In this document: positions 25,608 through 35,581 of the stretch, piece by piece
Numbering within the stretch: the first letter of the stretch is position 1
Layout: each line of letters begins with the position of its first letter
Source of the DNA: Tenacibaculum mesophilum
GTDB lineage: Bacteria > Bacteroidota > Bacteroidia > Flavobacteriales > Flavobacteriaceae
Direction: 5' to 3'
Length of the DNA: 64,000 nucleotides
Assembly (NCBI RefSeq): GCF_003867075.1
Contig: NZ_CP032544.1
Span: 2,908,001-2,972,000 of the forward strand
Notes under the pieces: model-generated
What the model was told of the DNA's origin: nothing
The model's database searches: none
The model's input: the letters and a program-made list of their open reading frames with translations, nothing else
Translations under genes and position numbers: made by a program

Positions 25608-26731
25608 AGGATACTTTAGAGAAGGTAAGAAAAGAATTACATAAGTTTCCTGAAGTTTCTGAAGAAGAATATGAAACTAAAAAAAGAATACAAACTTTTT
25701 TAGAGGAACACACATTTTGTGAGATACAACCAGTGGCTAAAACAGGTTTGTTAGCAATCTTCAATGGAAAAAAAGAAGGGAAAACAGTTATGCTAAGGGC
25801 TGATATTGATGCGTTGCCTATTCAAGAAATAAATAGTTTCGAACATAAATCTGTAAATGAAGGAGTCTCTCACAAATGCGGACATGATGGGCATACAACT
25901 ATTTTACTTGGAGTAGCAAAGCTTCTTACGGAAAAACCGTTGTCTAAAGGAAAAGTAGTATTACTTTTTCAACCTTCAGAAGAAAATGGAAGAGGAGCGC
26001 AGTCTATTTTAGAAGATACTTATTTTAAACAACTTAATATAGATTATGTTTTTGCGCTACATAATTTACCAGGTTTTACCAAACAAGAAATAATTGTAAA
26101 AGAACATGAGTTTACTAGCAATGTAAAAAGTGTTATAATTACTTTGGAAGGAAAAACAGCACATGCAGCAGAGCCAGAAAAAGGCTACAACCCAGCTAAT
26201 GCAATTGCTGAAATTCTTCATTTTGTAAGACAAGAAACAAAAAATATACCAGAAGATTCTGATTTCTTTTTAGCTACTCCCATATACGTAACAATGGGAG
26301 AAAAAGCCTATGGAGTATCAGCAGGATATGGAGAAGTACATCTTACATTAAGAAGTTGGAGTACGCGTTTAATGAAAGAAAAACAGAATAACCTCGAACA
26401 ATTACTTCAAAAGCTTCAAGAAAAAGAAAAGTTAAGTATTAATACTTCTTGGTTTGAAGAGTTTTACGCAAATAAAAATAACAAAGAAGCTGTTGAGTAT
26501 ATAAAAAAGGTAGCGGAACAACTAAATTTATCAATTAACGAAATAAATAGCCCGTTTAAATGGGGCGAAGATTTCGGGTTGTTTACACAACAATATAAAG
26601 GAGCTATGTTTGGACTAGGAGCTGGGAAAAACACTCCTGCACTACATAATCCAGATTATGATTTTCCTGATGATATAACAGTAACAGGAGCACAATTATT
26701 TTATAATATTTTAAAAGAAGTTCAACAATAA
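25595..26731 (+). CDS. M20 family amidohydrolase/carboxypeptidase
   Basis: 378 residues, cytoplasmic. Metal-binding motifs: LRADIDALPIQE, CGHDGHT, FQPSEEN (catalytic Glu), LHN and a late LHNPDYDFPDD. The dimerisation domain lies between about 180 and 290 (GKTAHAAEPEKGYNPANA). It resembles IAA-amino acid or N-acyl amino acid hydrolases (HipO-like). It overlaps the symporter by 13 bases and the next gene by 1 base, so it is within one operon. Deacylation of an imported N-acyl amino acid is a fair guess. Confidence 0.88.
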   Translation: MESLKDTLEKVRKELHKFPEVSEEEYETKKRIQTFLEEHTFCEIQPVAKTGLLAIFNGKKEGKTVMLRADIDALPIQEINSFEHKSVNEGVSHKCGHDGHTTILLGVAKLLTEKPLSKGKVVLLFQPSEENGRGAQSILEDTYFKQLNIDYVFALHNLPGFTKQEIIVKEHEFTSNVKSVIITLEGKTAHAAEPEKGYNPANAIAEILHFVRQETKNIPEDSDFFLATPIYVTMGEKAYGVSAGYGEVHLTLRSWSTRLMKEKQNNLEQLLQKLQEKEKLSINTSWFEEFYANKNNKEAVEYIKKVAEQLNLSINEINSPFKWGEDFGLFTQQYKGAMFGLGAGKNTPALHNPDYDFPDDITVTGAQLFYNILKEVQQ

Positions 26732-27885
26732 TGACTCATACATCTTATTTAGAATTATCTGAATCAGCAATAAAAAATAACATCAATTTTATACGTGAAA
26801 TAATAGGAGATACTACTATTTTTTCATCTGTAGTAAAAGGAAATGCTTACGGTCATGGAATTAAAACCTATTGTATGTTGGCATACAAATACGGAGTAAG
26901 ACATTTTAGCGTTTCTGATGCGAATGAGGCTTTTGATATAAAAAAAACACTACCTTATGAAGATGTAACCATTATGATAATGGGAATGATTGAAAATAGC
27001 CAGTTACCATGGGCAATTGAAAATGAGATAGAGTTTTTTGTTTTTGAAGAAAATAGACTACAAAAAGCGATAGAAGCAGCAAAAAAAGTAAAAAGAAGAG
27101 CTAAAATTCATTTAGAAATCGAAACAGGAATGAACAGAACAGGCTTTGTTCCAAAAGAAACAACAAAAGTTCTTAAATATATTGAGACACATAAAGAGTT
27201 TGTTGATGTTAAAGGAATTTGTTCTCATTTAGCAGGAGCAGAAAGTATATCAAATTACAAGAGAATAACCGATCAAAAGAAAAAATTTAAAAATGTAAGA
27301 AAGAGAGTAAAAGAACTTGATTTATTCAATCCAAATTACCATTTAGCAAGTTCAGCAGCTACAATTAGATACCCAACAACAAGGTTAGATTTGGTAAGAG
27401 TTGGTATCTTACAGTTTGGATTTTTTCCAACAAAAGAGATATTGGTTCATTATTTAACCAAAGAAAAAATTGTAGAGAATCCGTTAAAAAGAATCATATC
27501 TTGGAAAACAGAAGTTATGGATGTTAAAACGATAAAAGCAGGTCAGTTTATTGGCTATGGTACATCATACTTTACAAACCAAGAAACCAAAATAGCAATT
27601 ATACCAGTTGGATATTCTTCAGGATATAGCCGTTCTCTTAGTAATAAAGGAAAAGTTTTAATAAGAGGACAACGACATAAAATAGTAGGATCCATTAATA
27701 TGAATATGATGGCAGTAGATATAACACATGCCGATACTATTGAAAAAGGAGATGAGGTTGTATTAATAGGGGGTCAAGGTGATGTTGAAATAACAGTTTC
27801 ATCATTCAACGATTCAATACAAATAATTAATTATGAATTATTAACACGACTTCCTGAGAATTTACCAAGAATAATAACAAAATAA
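26731..27885 (+). CDS. Alanine racemase-like PLP enzyme
   Basis: 384 residues. A TIM-barrel N-terminus carries the PLP lysine in SVVKGNAYGHG (about residue 36). EIETGMNRTGF and a C-terminal beta domain contain GYGTSYFT, IPVGYSSGYSR (catalytic Tyr) and VGSINMNMMAVDIT. Length and motif order agree with alanine racemase. The substitution pattern (SSGYSR for ADGYPR) suggests either a catabolic alanine racemase or one for another amino acid. Start overlaps the M20 stop (TAATG). Confidence 0.85.
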   Translation: MTHTSYLELSESAIKNNINFIREIIGDTTIFSSVVKGNAYGHGIKTYCMLAYKYGVRHFSVSDANEAFDIKKTLPYEDVTIMIMGMIENSQLPWAIENEIEFFVFEENRLQKAIEAAKKVKRRAKIHLEIETGMNRTGFVPKETTKVLKYIETHKEFVDVKGICSHLAGAESISNYKRITDQKKKFKNVRKRVKELDLFNPNYHLASSAATIRYPTTRLDLVRVGILQFGFFPTKEILVHYLTKEKIVENPLKRIISWKTEVMDVKTIKAGQFIGYGTSYFTNQETKIAIIPVGYSSGYSRSLSNKGKVLIRGQRHKIVGSINMNMMAVDITHADTIEKGDEVVLIGGQGDVEITVSSFNDSIQIINYELLTRLPENLPRIITK

Positions 27886-27887
27886 TT

Positions 27888-28985
27888 ATGGCAGAATTAA
27901 TTATATATTCTGAAAGAATAAAAGATAACATAAAAAAACTAAGTAATTTCTTTGAAAAAAATCATATCGAATGGAGCTTGGTAACAAAAGTTTTCTCGGG
28001 AGATAAAACATTTTTAAAAGCAATTTTAACTCCGGATGTAACTGAAAAAATAAACTCGATTGGAGATTCTAGATTAACAAGTTTAAGAAACTTAAGAGAG
28101 GTGAATCCAGATTTACGTACTATTTACATAAAACCCCCAGCAAATATTTATGCAGATGATGTGGTAGAGTACGCAGATATTTCTTTAAACAGCTCTTTAT
28201 CTACTATAGAGTCACTTAATGAAGCAGCGAAGAAGAAAAATAAAATTCATAAAATTATTATCATGATTGAAATGGGTGAGTTAAGAGAAGGAGTAAAAAG
28301 AGATGATATTTTAGGGTTTTATGAAAAAGTATTCAATCTACCGAATATTGAAGTAATAGGTATAGGTTCAAATTTAGGATGTATGTACGGAGTAGAGCCT
28401 ACTTATGATAAGCTATTGCAATTATCGTTATATAAAGAATTAATATCGGCTAAATTTAATAAGGATTTAAAATATGTGTCAGGCGGTACATCAATTACGT
28501 TACCATTGGTGGAAAATGGAGTCGCTCCTAAAGATATAAACCATTTTAGAATTGGAGAAGCTGCATTCTTTGGAGTAAGTCCGTTAGAGAATAAGCAGTT
28601 TAAAGATTTGCATACAGAAACATTTGAGTTTTATGCTAATGTAATAGAGTTGGAAAAGAAAAAAATAGTTCCCGATGGCATTATAAGTGAAGCAAGTATT
28701 GGACATACATCTACTTATGATGAAAACGATGTACAAGAAACATCGTACAAGGCAATTTTAGATTTTGGTTTATTAGATGTAGATAAAAATGATATTGAAG
28801 TTGAGGATAAAAGTATATCTTTTGTGGGAATTACTTCTGATATGTTAGTAATTGATGTTGGGTTGAATAAAAATGAAGCAGGAGATACAAAATATAAAGT
28901 AGGTGATAAAGTAAAGTTTACACTTAGCTATATGGGGGTAGCAAGATTGTTAAGTTCTAAATTTATAGATAAAGTTTATGTATAA
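27888..28985 (+). CDS. PLP-dependent racemase-like protein (alanine/ornithine racemase N-terminal family)
   Basis: 365 residues. The alanine-racemase-type barrel has the PLP lysine in SLVTKVFSGD (about residue 26), a MIEMGELREGV segment, and GIGSNLGCMYG and SGGTS phosphate-binding loops. The C-terminal half is atypical and matches the YhfX/ornithine-racemase group rather than Alr. It starts 3 bases after the previous gene. Two racemases in one operon suggest conversion between D- and L-amino acids or peptide-derived residues, unproven. Confidence 0.75.
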   Translation: MAELIIYSERIKDNIKKLSNFFEKNHIEWSLVTKVFSGDKTFLKAILTPDVTEKINSIGDSRLTSLRNLREVNPDLRTIYIKPPANIYADDVVEYADISLNSSLSTIESLNEAAKKKNKIHKIIIMIEMGELREGVKRDDILGFYEKVFNLPNIEVIGIGSNLGCMYGVEPTYDKLLQLSLYKELISAKFNKDLKYVSGGTSITLPLVENGVAPKDINHFRIGEAAFFGVSPLENKQFKDLHTETFEFYANVIELEKKKIVPDGIISEASIGHTSTYDENDVQETSYKAILDFGLLDVDKNDIEVEDKSISFVGITSDMLVIDVGLNKNEAGDTKYKVGDKVKFTLSYMGVARLLSSKFIDKVYV

Positions 28986-28995
28986 AATAAAGATA

Positions 28996-29024
28996 TCTAC
29001 CCTCTACTTTTTTAGGGGGTAGAT
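28996..29024. terminator. Terminator between convergent genes
   Basis: ATCTACCC / GGGTAGAT stem around the stop codon of the minus-strand gene at 29004. It lies 11 bases past the stop of the plus-strand operon and can serve both directions. Confidence 0.65.
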
Positions 29025-30311
29025 AGTAATGGTATTACCTAACCATGCTTGTAATTTATCATACATGATTTTTTGTTTTTCGTCAGAAAAATGTCTTATT
29101 CTAGTAGCATGATTTGCATTAGGTAATACCATTTTTAAGGCATCAACCTCTTTTTTAGGTATAGGAGCACAAGCGTACCAAGGATCATTTTCGCCGTAAA
29201 TGTATAAAATTCGATTCCCTTTATTTTCTACATAATTGCGCACTTTTTTTATATAATTTGGGTTGTAGCTTATATCAATATTTTTAGGAGCGAAACGCTT
29301 ATTAGAACTACTGGTAACCACTTGAAGCAAATCTTTAACAGGTGTTAAGTCATATCCATAATACCCTAATTCTGTCATATGTTGATAAAAGGAAGGAAGG
29401 TAATAGTTATATCCCCAATCACTATAAACAGTAATATCAGAGTTCTTTATTAAAAAGTTAAATAATACGTTGATATCATCATTATTCTCAGGTATTTTAT
29501 CACACTTGCCATCTCCCCATTGCCAAAAAGAAAAAGGAAATTCTAATACAGCATATTCTAAAACTTCATTAAAAGGAACTTCATTAAAAGTAATCTCATT
29601 AGTCGTAGCATATTCTTTTAGTAATGGGATTATATCGCTTCTTTTATGTAAAATAGCACGTTGAAATGTTTTAATTCTATCTCTACAAGTTTCATTCTTA
29701 ATAGTATTTATGAAATCGTTAGTTCTAATATCTTCTGTACCGTTTATTAAAGGAGCTACGTAAGGCACAGTTACATCAATATCATTAGGAAAATTATATT
29801 TATAAATTAATGCAGTTTCTCCTCCTTTACTAATACCCGTAGAAATCCATTTATTCTTGTACAAAGATTTTAACTTCTCAACAATAAAGTGATAATCGTT
29901 TGTGGCATTATCATTTGTTAGATATTTCCAAGGAATTTCATCAGGTCTAGATTTTCCGTACATTCTGTATTCTACAATAACTTGATTACCCTTAAAAATC
30001 TTGCTTAATTCGGTAGTTCTATTATGGGAAGCATACCCATCTGTAACCAAAATAGTAGGGTTATTATAGTCACTATGTGATATGTAAATATATTGCTTAA
30101 AAGTACCTTCTTCCGGATGTTTATGATCCAAAAATTGATTTAAAATAACTTGATAAGACTCTATAAAATGATCTTCAGTTTTTATAGTATTAATTTTAGC
30201 ATTAGGAAAAACTTCTTGTAGTTTACTTTTAAAAGATTTATTATTATTTGTGTTACATGAAAGTAAAACAGTAATAATAAAAGTAAAAAGAAAAGTAGGA
30301 ATTAACTTCAT
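29004..30311 (-). CDS. S37-type prolyl tri/tetrapeptidyl aminopeptidase, lipoprotein
   Basis: 435 residues from the ATG at 30311, which begins a lipoprotein signal (lipobox LLSC); the frame opens 33 bases earlier. The alpha/beta-hydrolase core has the nucleophile Ser in TGISKGGETALIYKYNFP, with Asp and His near the C-terminus (GENDPWYACAP, NANHATRI). This matches peptidase family S37 (PF05576), which removes tri- and tetrapeptides with Pro at the cut site. Placed before the hydroxyproline genes, it fits digestion of collagen-type peptides in the periplasm or on the surface. Confidence 0.82.
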   Translation of the reverse strand: MKLIPTFLFTFIITVLLSCNTNNNKSFKSKLQEVFPNAKINTIKTEDHFIESYQVILNQFLDHKHPEEGTFKQYIYISHSDYNNPTILVTDGYASHNRTTELSKIFKGNQVIVEYRMYGKSRPDEIPWKYLTNDNATNDYHFIVEKLKSLYKNKWISTGISKGGETALIYKYNFPNDIDVTVPYVAPLINGTEDIRTNDFINTIKNETCRDRIKTFQRAILHKRSDIIPLLKEYATTNEITFNEVPFNEVLEYAVLEFPFSFWQWGDGKCDKIPENNDDINVLFNFLIKNSDITVYSDWGYNYYLPSFYQHMTELGYYGYDLTPVKDLLQVVTSSSNKRFAPKNIDISYNPNYIKKVRNYVENKGNRILYIYGENDPWYACAPIPKKEVDALKMVLPNANHATRIRHFSDEKQKIMYDKLQAWLGNTITIYPLKK

Positions 30312-30441
30312 AAAATAATTTTGTATAAAATTATAGGCTTTCATTTTTTTAAATTGATACTATTTTATCTAACAGTGTGCAAATATTAAGTAGTTTAAGG
30401 GTAGATTCTATCGCAAGATTTTAAAAAACGTACATTTAGCT

Positions 30442-31395
30442 ATGGAACAAATTGTACAAATTAATAATCAGTTTATAGAAAGTAATACATCTTTTCAAGA
30501 GTTAATAAATGAACTTAAAAAAGCATTTTCGGACAACAAGGTACAAGTACCTTTAAGGCACCATCATGATTTTACAAATCCTAAAGCAACTCAAGATTCA
30601 ACCTTACTTTTAATGCCTGCTTGGAACCCAGGAAAAACAGCAGGAATAAAAATAGTTACCGTTAGTCCAGAGAATCATCAATTTAACTTACCAGCTATTC
30701 ATGGAACATATATTTTGTTAAATTCTGTAAACGGAACTATTAAAGCAATTTTAGATGCTAAAAGCTTAACAGCAAAAAGAACCGCGGCTGCTTCTGCTTT
30801 AGCATCTTCTTTTTTATCAAGAAAGAACGCAGATTCATTATTAATGATAGGTACAGGAGCTTTAGCTACTAATTTAATAAAAGCGCATTGTACAGTTAGA
30901 CCAATAAAAAAGGTATATGTTTGGGGAAGAAACTATGAAAAAGCGAAAAAAATAGCAAAGCAGTGTAATAGTAATATTGTAAAAGTAGTACCAGTAGAGA
31001 CAATAGAAGAAAAAATAAAGGAAGTAGCGATTATATCTTCAGCAACATTATCTAAAATGCCATTAATTAATGGTGATTTATTACAAAAAGGGCAACATAT
31101 AGATCTTGTAGGAGCTTACAAAAAAGACATGAGAGAAGCTGACAACTCAGCTATACTTAAATCAACAGTTTTTGTGGATACTTTTCAAGGAGGGCTTAAA
31201 GAGAGTGGAGATATTGTAATTCCATTAAACCAAGGGATAATAGAAGAAAAAGATATTAAAGCAGATTTATTTAGGCTGTGTGCTAATAACATTTTAGCTA
31301 GGACATCAGAAGAAGAAATTACACTTTTTAAATCAGTAGGTCATGCTTTAGAAGATTTAATAGCGGCAAATTATTATTATAAACAATACATATAA
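30442..31395 (+). CDS. Delta1-pyrroline-2-carboxylate reductase-like (ornithine cyclodeaminase/mu-crystallin family)
   Basis: 317 residues. A Rossmann NAD(P)-binding region has LLMIGTGALATNLIKAHCTVRPIKKVYVWGR (about residue 130). The RHHHDF and KSLTAKRTAAASALAS elements are typical of the mu-crystallin family. Its stop overlaps the start of the trans-3-hydroxyproline dehydratase gene. In known pathways a family member reduces pyrroline-2-carboxylate, the dehydratase product, to L-proline. That neighbour supports this reaction over ornithine cyclodeaminase. Confidence 0.82.
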   Translation: MEQIVQINNQFIESNTSFQELINELKKAFSDNKVQVPLRHHHDFTNPKATQDSTLLLMPAWNPGKTAGIKIVTVSPENHQFNLPAIHGTYILLNSVNGTIKAILDAKSLTAKRTAAASALASSFLSRKNADSLLMIGTGALATNLIKAHCTVRPIKKVYVWGRNYEKAKKIAKQCNSNIVKVVPVETIEEKIKEVAIISSATLSKMPLINGDLLQKGQHIDLVGAYKKDMREADNSAILKSTVFVDTFQGGLKESGDIVIPLNQGIIEEKDIKADLFRLCANNILARTSEEEITLFKSVGHALEDLIAANYYYKQYI

Positions 31396-32468
31396 TGAAT
31401 AGGAGTAAAACATATAAAAATATTATACAAAAAACAACATTTACTATTCCCAAAGATTGGATACAGATAGAAACTATCGACATGCATACTGGGGGAGAAC
31501 CGTTACGAGTAATAATAAAAGGATTTCCAGACTTAGAAGGGAAATCAGTTTTAGATTATAGACGATTTTGTAAAGAAAATTATGATTATTTACGAACAGC
31601 TTTAATGTTTGAACCAAGAGGACATGCAGATATGTATGGATGTATTTTATTGCCTCCAAATGATGATGAAGGAGATTTTGGTATTATTTTTTTGCATAAT
31701 GAAGGGTACTCAACTATGTGTGGTCATGCCATTATTGCAATCTCTACTCTTGCAATACACATGAAATGGATAGAGGTTGTAGAAGGAGAGAATATATTGA
31801 AAATAGATGCCCCTTGTGGTAGAATTGTTTCTTATACAGAGGTGAAAAACAATGAAGTAATAGGTGTAAAATTTCATTGTGTACCTAGTTTTGTTGTTGG
31901 CTTAGACCGTACAGTAAATGTAAAAGGGCTAGGAGAAGTTACATATGATTTAGCTTATGGTGGAGCTTTTTATGCATATGTAGACATGTGTAAAAATAAT
32001 TTTGATTTTGATTTATCTGCAAGAAACTATAGAAATTTAATAAACGCAGGAATGGCTATTAAAAATGAAGTAATGTTGCAAGACAAAGAAATTTTACATC
32101 CTTTTGAGGATGATTTAAGCTTTTTATACGGAACTATATTTATTGATAATACTAAACAAATGTCTGGTAATGATAGTAAAAATGTATGTGTTTTTGCAGA
32201 AGGAGAAGTAGATAGATGCCCTACAGGATCAGGTGTTTCAGGGCGAATGGCAATTCACAAAGCAAGGAAAGAAATAGATTTTAATCAAGTAATGAGTATT
32301 GAAAGTATTACAGGTTCTACTTTCAAAGGTTCTGTAATCTCCGAAGAAAATTATGGAGCATTTAAAGCTGTAATTCCTCAAGTTGAGGGAACCGCATATA
32401 TAACAGCCGTACAAACTTTTATAATAGACCCAAAAGATCCAATGAAAAAAGGGTTTATACTTCGATAA
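31395..32468 (+). CDS. trans-3-hydroxy-L-proline dehydratase (proline racemase superfamily, Cys/Thr type)
   Basis: 357 residues of the PRAC fold. The first catalytic site keeps Cys in STMCGHAI (about residue 104). At the second site DRCPTGSG replaces the usual DRSPCGTG, so Thr stands in the place of the second Cys. That Cys/Thr pair is the known mark of trans-3-hydroxy-L-proline dehydratase, which makes pyrroline-2-carboxylate. The N-terminal ~20 residues extend beyond the family norm. Translationally coupled with the reductase upstream. Confidence 0.87.
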   Translation: MNRSKTYKNIIQKTTFTIPKDWIQIETIDMHTGGEPLRVIIKGFPDLEGKSVLDYRRFCKENYDYLRTALMFEPRGHADMYGCILLPPNDDEGDFGIIFLHNEGYSTMCGHAIIAISTLAIHMKWIEVVEGENILKIDAPCGRIVSYTEVKNNEVIGVKFHCVPSFVVGLDRTVNVKGLGEVTYDLAYGGAFYAYVDMCKNNFDFDLSARNYRNLINAGMAIKNEVMLQDKEILHPFEDDLSFLYGTIFIDNTKQMSGNDSKNVCVFAEGEVDRCPTGSGVSGRMAIHKARKEIDFNQVMSIESITGSTFKGSVISEENYGAFKAVIPQVEGTAYITAVQTFIIDPKDPMKKGFILR

Positions 32469-32479
32469 ACCCCAAAATA

Positions 32480-34267
32480 TTAATTAATTTTTGTGCATTT
32501 TTTAGCTAGCCAAATATTTTCTTCTTTAGTTAAGAAAGGAGAAAGTGTTTGGTAAACTTTACTATGGTAAGCATTTAACCAGTTTTTTTCATCAATAGTA
32601 AGTAAGTTTGCATTAATTAATGTGGTATCAATATAGCATAGTGTTAGTGGTTCAAACTCTAAAAAAATACCAAAACTAGAAGTTTTTTGTATTTTTGAAA
32701 GAACTATATTTTCTATCCTAATACCGAATTCTCCAGAAATATATAATCCTGGTTCAATAGTTGTTAGTTGGTTTTCAAAATGTGAACTTGTACCTCTTTC
32801 AGTTACTGTAGTGCTAGCAAATCCTTGGTCAGGTTCGTGTACCATACCAAAACTACCAATACCATGTCCTGTTCCATGTGGGTAATCTAATCCATTTTTC
32901 CATAATGGAGCTCTAGCAAAAGCATCTAATTGTACTCCTGTTGTTCCTCTAGGAAAAACAAGTTGTTCAAGTCCAATATAACCTTTTAGAACAGCTGTGT
33001 ATGCTGTTGTTATTTTTTTACAAGGTGTGCCTCCAAGCCAAATAGTTCTGGTAATATCAGTAGTTCCATCTTCATATTGGGCACCACTATCTAACAATAA
33101 AATATTTTCATTTTTTACAAGCAAACAATTGTCTTTAGTAGCAGTGTAGTGAATGATGGCTCCATTTTTTTTATAGCCTACAATTGTAGCAAATGACTCA
33201 CCTTTATATAAATCTTGTTGTTGCCTAAAATAATTAAGTTTTTGTCCTATTTCATATTCAGAAACAACATTTTTACAGAGTTTTTTTTCAAGCCAAATAA
33301 AAAACTTAGTTAAAGCAACTCCATCTTTGATCATACACTTTTTGGAACCTTCAATCTCAGTAATATTTTTAACTGATTTAAGAGTTTTAGCATAAGATTT
33401 TTCAGAAATAAGGGTTCCTTTTAAATTAACAAAAGACTCATAATTTAAAGTAGAAAAGTCAACAATGGTTTTTTTATTATAAGTTATTTCAGACAGATAA
33501 GTTATGACTTCATCATAGTTTTTTATAAAAACATTATTAGCGTCAAAATCATTAATAACCGGGGGTGTAAATCTCTTTTTATCACAAAAAAAATAAATAT
33601 CTTGTTTACCTATAAGAGCATAAGCTGTAACCAAAGGGGTATAGTCGACATCACTAGAACGAATGTTAAATAACCAGGCAATCTCATCTAATGATGAGAA
33701 GAAATAAAAATCTACATTTTTATCTTTTAACCTTTCCTGAATTTTTCTAATTTTAGATAAAGTTGAAGCTCCACTGTATTTAATTGAATGATGGTAAATA
33801 GGTGTATTAGGTAAACTAGGCCTATTTATCCATATATTTTTTGCAAAATTAGGTTGATTTTTAAGTTGTATGTTTTTTAAAGTTGTATGTGATGTTAAAT
33901 AATTTATTTGTGATATGGAAAACAACCTAAAGTCTAAGCCAATACAAGTTTCTGTATTCAGTAAATTACATAACCAAGCTACATGTTCTGGAGCATGAGG
34001 AATAGATTGTTTATGTAGTTGTACTTCAGAAGTTTTGCACTCTTCTTCAAACTGTAAAAAATATCGAGAATCAGTCCATAAAGCAGCTCTATCTTTTGTG
34101 ACAATTAGAGTTCCAGCAGACCCTGTGAAACCAGAAAAGTATTCACGAAGTTTCCAATGATCAGCCACATATTCCGATTGATGAGGGTCAGTTGAAGGAA
34201 TTATAAAAGCATCAATCTTTTGAATAGACATGAAGTCACGTAAAGCTTTTAATCTTTCATTAACCAT
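32480..34267 (-). CDS. Xaa-Pro aminopeptidase (M24B, three-domain type)
   Basis: About 595 residues from the ATG at 34267 (MVNERLKALR); an opening at 34294 would overlap the oxidase gene. Two creatinase-like N-terminal domains precede the M24 catalytic domain, with metal ligands in LLDSGAQYEDGTTDITRT, HGTGHGIG, and EPGLYISGEFGIRIEN. It removes an N-terminal residue before Pro or hydroxyproline. In this cluster it would release hydroxyproline from collagen-type peptides. Likely co-transcribed with 34278-35522. Confidence 0.92.
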   Translation of the reverse strand: MVNERLKALRDFMSIQKIDAFIIPSTDPHQSEYVADHWKLREYFSGFTGSAGTLIVTKDRAALWTDSRYFLQFEEECKTSEVQLHKQSIPHAPEHVAWLCNLLNTETCIGLDFRLFSISQINYLTSHTTLKNIQLKNQPNFAKNIWINRPSLPNTPIYHHSIKYSGASTLSKIRKIQERLKDKNVDFYFFSSLDEIAWLFNIRSSDVDYTPLVTAYALIGKQDIYFFCDKKRFTPPVINDFDANNVFIKNYDEVITYLSEITYNKKTIVDFSTLNYESFVNLKGTLISEKSYAKTLKSVKNITEIEGSKKCMIKDGVALTKFFIWLEKKLCKNVVSEYEIGQKLNYFRQQQDLYKGESFATIVGYKKNGAIIHYTATKDNCLLVKNENILLLDSGAQYEDGTTDITRTIWLGGTPCKKITTAYTAVLKGYIGLEQLVFPRGTTGVQLDAFARAPLWKNGLDYPHGTGHGIGSFGMVHEPDQGFASTTVTERGTSSHFENQLTTIEPGLYISGEFGIRIENIVLSKIQKTSSFGIFLEFEPLTLCYIDTTLINANLLTIDEKNWLNAYHSKVYQTLSPFLTKEENIWLAKKCTKIN

Positions 34268-34277
34268 AATAGCTTTT

Positions 34278-35522
34278 TTAAGAAAAACGTTCAATGTTAA
34301 ACGGTTTTATATCTAAACTTGTTTTTTTATTACTTATGATTTCAGAAACTAATTTACCCGTTGCTGGACCTAGACTCCATCCCATCATCGCATGACCAGT
34401 AGCTACTGTCACATTTTTAATTTTTGAGAGTTTACCAATATATGGTAACCCATCTGGAGAGCAAGGTCTGAGTCCGCTCTCTACATTATCAATGTCTTTT
34501 TTTGTAATTTGTAAATTGTCGTAATATTGTTTAGCGGCTTGAGTAATTGTATGTACTCTTTTTAGGTTTATTTTATTGTTAATACCAGCAATTTCCATGG
34601 TGCCACCAAAACGAGTAAAACCATTCATAGGTGTTACAGCTACTTTTGCCTCAGTTAATATAGCAGGAATTGTAATACCCGTATTCTCTTTTACATTAAC
34701 CCGATAGCCTTTACCTGCTTGAATAGGAATATTAATACCAAGTTTTTTAGCTATTCTTTGTGTCCATGAGCCAGTTGCTAATATAAATTCATCTGCAGTA
34801 ATTGTATCATTAAGAGTATTGATATATTGTATTTTATTGTTTTTGATATGAAAATCAGTAACCTGTTCGTTAGCTAAAAAAGTTACATTATTTTGTGTTA
34901 AATATAGCTTTAACTGGTTCATGTACTCATTAGGTGTCATGTGAGCATCTGAATGATAGTAGATAGAACCTTTAATATTTAGTTTAATATTAGGCTCTAA
35001 TTTTTGAGTTTGTTCTTTAGTTAAATGTTCTACTTTTAACCCTTCTTTTATGCCTAATTTTCCTATATTCCACTCTTCTTCCCCCATTTTATCAGTTTTA
35101 TAATGCATTAATAAACCTTTATGTTGATAATGAAAATCAAAATCATTAGAAGTTTTAATTTCCTCATAAAGCTCTTTACTAAATACATTAATATTTTTGA
35201 TAATAGGAATAGAAGTTGAAACTTTTTTATGTGTAGCAGATTTTTTAAATAACCATGCCCATTGAAAAAAGTCATAATCTAGCTGAGGTTTAATAGAAAA
35301 AGGACTTGTAGAGCTAAACATCCATTTAATACCTTTATTAATAATGCCTGGTGCGGCTAGTGAAATAATATGACTAGGTGTTATAATACCTGCATTAACA
35401 TAGGAAGCACCCGAAGAAAAGTTAGATTTATCTATAACAGTTACTTTATGACCTTCTTTTTGAAGGAAATACGCAGTAGATAAACCTATAATTCCTCCAC
35501 CAATTATAATACAATCTTTCAA
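34278..35522 (-). CDS. D-hydroxyproline oxidase/dehydrogenase (DAO family FAD protein)
   Basis: 414 residues. An N-terminal FAD-binding GGGIIGLSTAYFLQKEGHKVTVID is followed by SSGASYVNAGIITP. The C-terminal GLRPCSPDGLPYIGKL and GHAMMGWSLGPATGKLV are typical of the glycine oxidase/DadA group. In hydroxyproline breakdown such a protein oxidises cis-4-hydroxy-D-proline to pyrroline-4-hydroxy-2-carboxylate. Position between the epimerase and Xaa-Pro aminopeptidase genes supports this over D-alanine dehydrogenase. Confidence 0.87.
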   Translation of the reverse strand: MKDCIIIGGGIIGLSTAYFLQKEGHKVTVIDKSNFSSGASYVNAGIITPSHIISLAAPGIINKGIKWMFSSTSPFSIKPQLDYDFFQWAWLFKKSATHKKVSTSIPIIKNINVFSKELYEEIKTSNDFDFHYQHKGLLMHYKTDKMGEEEWNIGKLGIKEGLKVEHLTKEQTQKLEPNIKLNIKGSIYYHSDAHMTPNEYMNQLKLYLTQNNVTFLANEQVTDFHIKNNKIQYINTLNDTITADEFILATGSWTQRIAKKLGINIPIQAGKGYRVNVKENTGITIPAILTEAKVAVTPMNGFTRFGGTMEIAGINNKINLKRVHTITQAAKQYYDNLQITKKDIDNVESGLRPCSPDGLPYIGKLSKIKNVTVATGHAMMGWSLGPATGKLVSEIISNKKTSLDIKPFNIERFS

Positions 35523-35581
35523 TAATGTAACGTTTTAATTGTTTATTAATTGTTTTTTACCAATAACCTAAAATTAATGAT

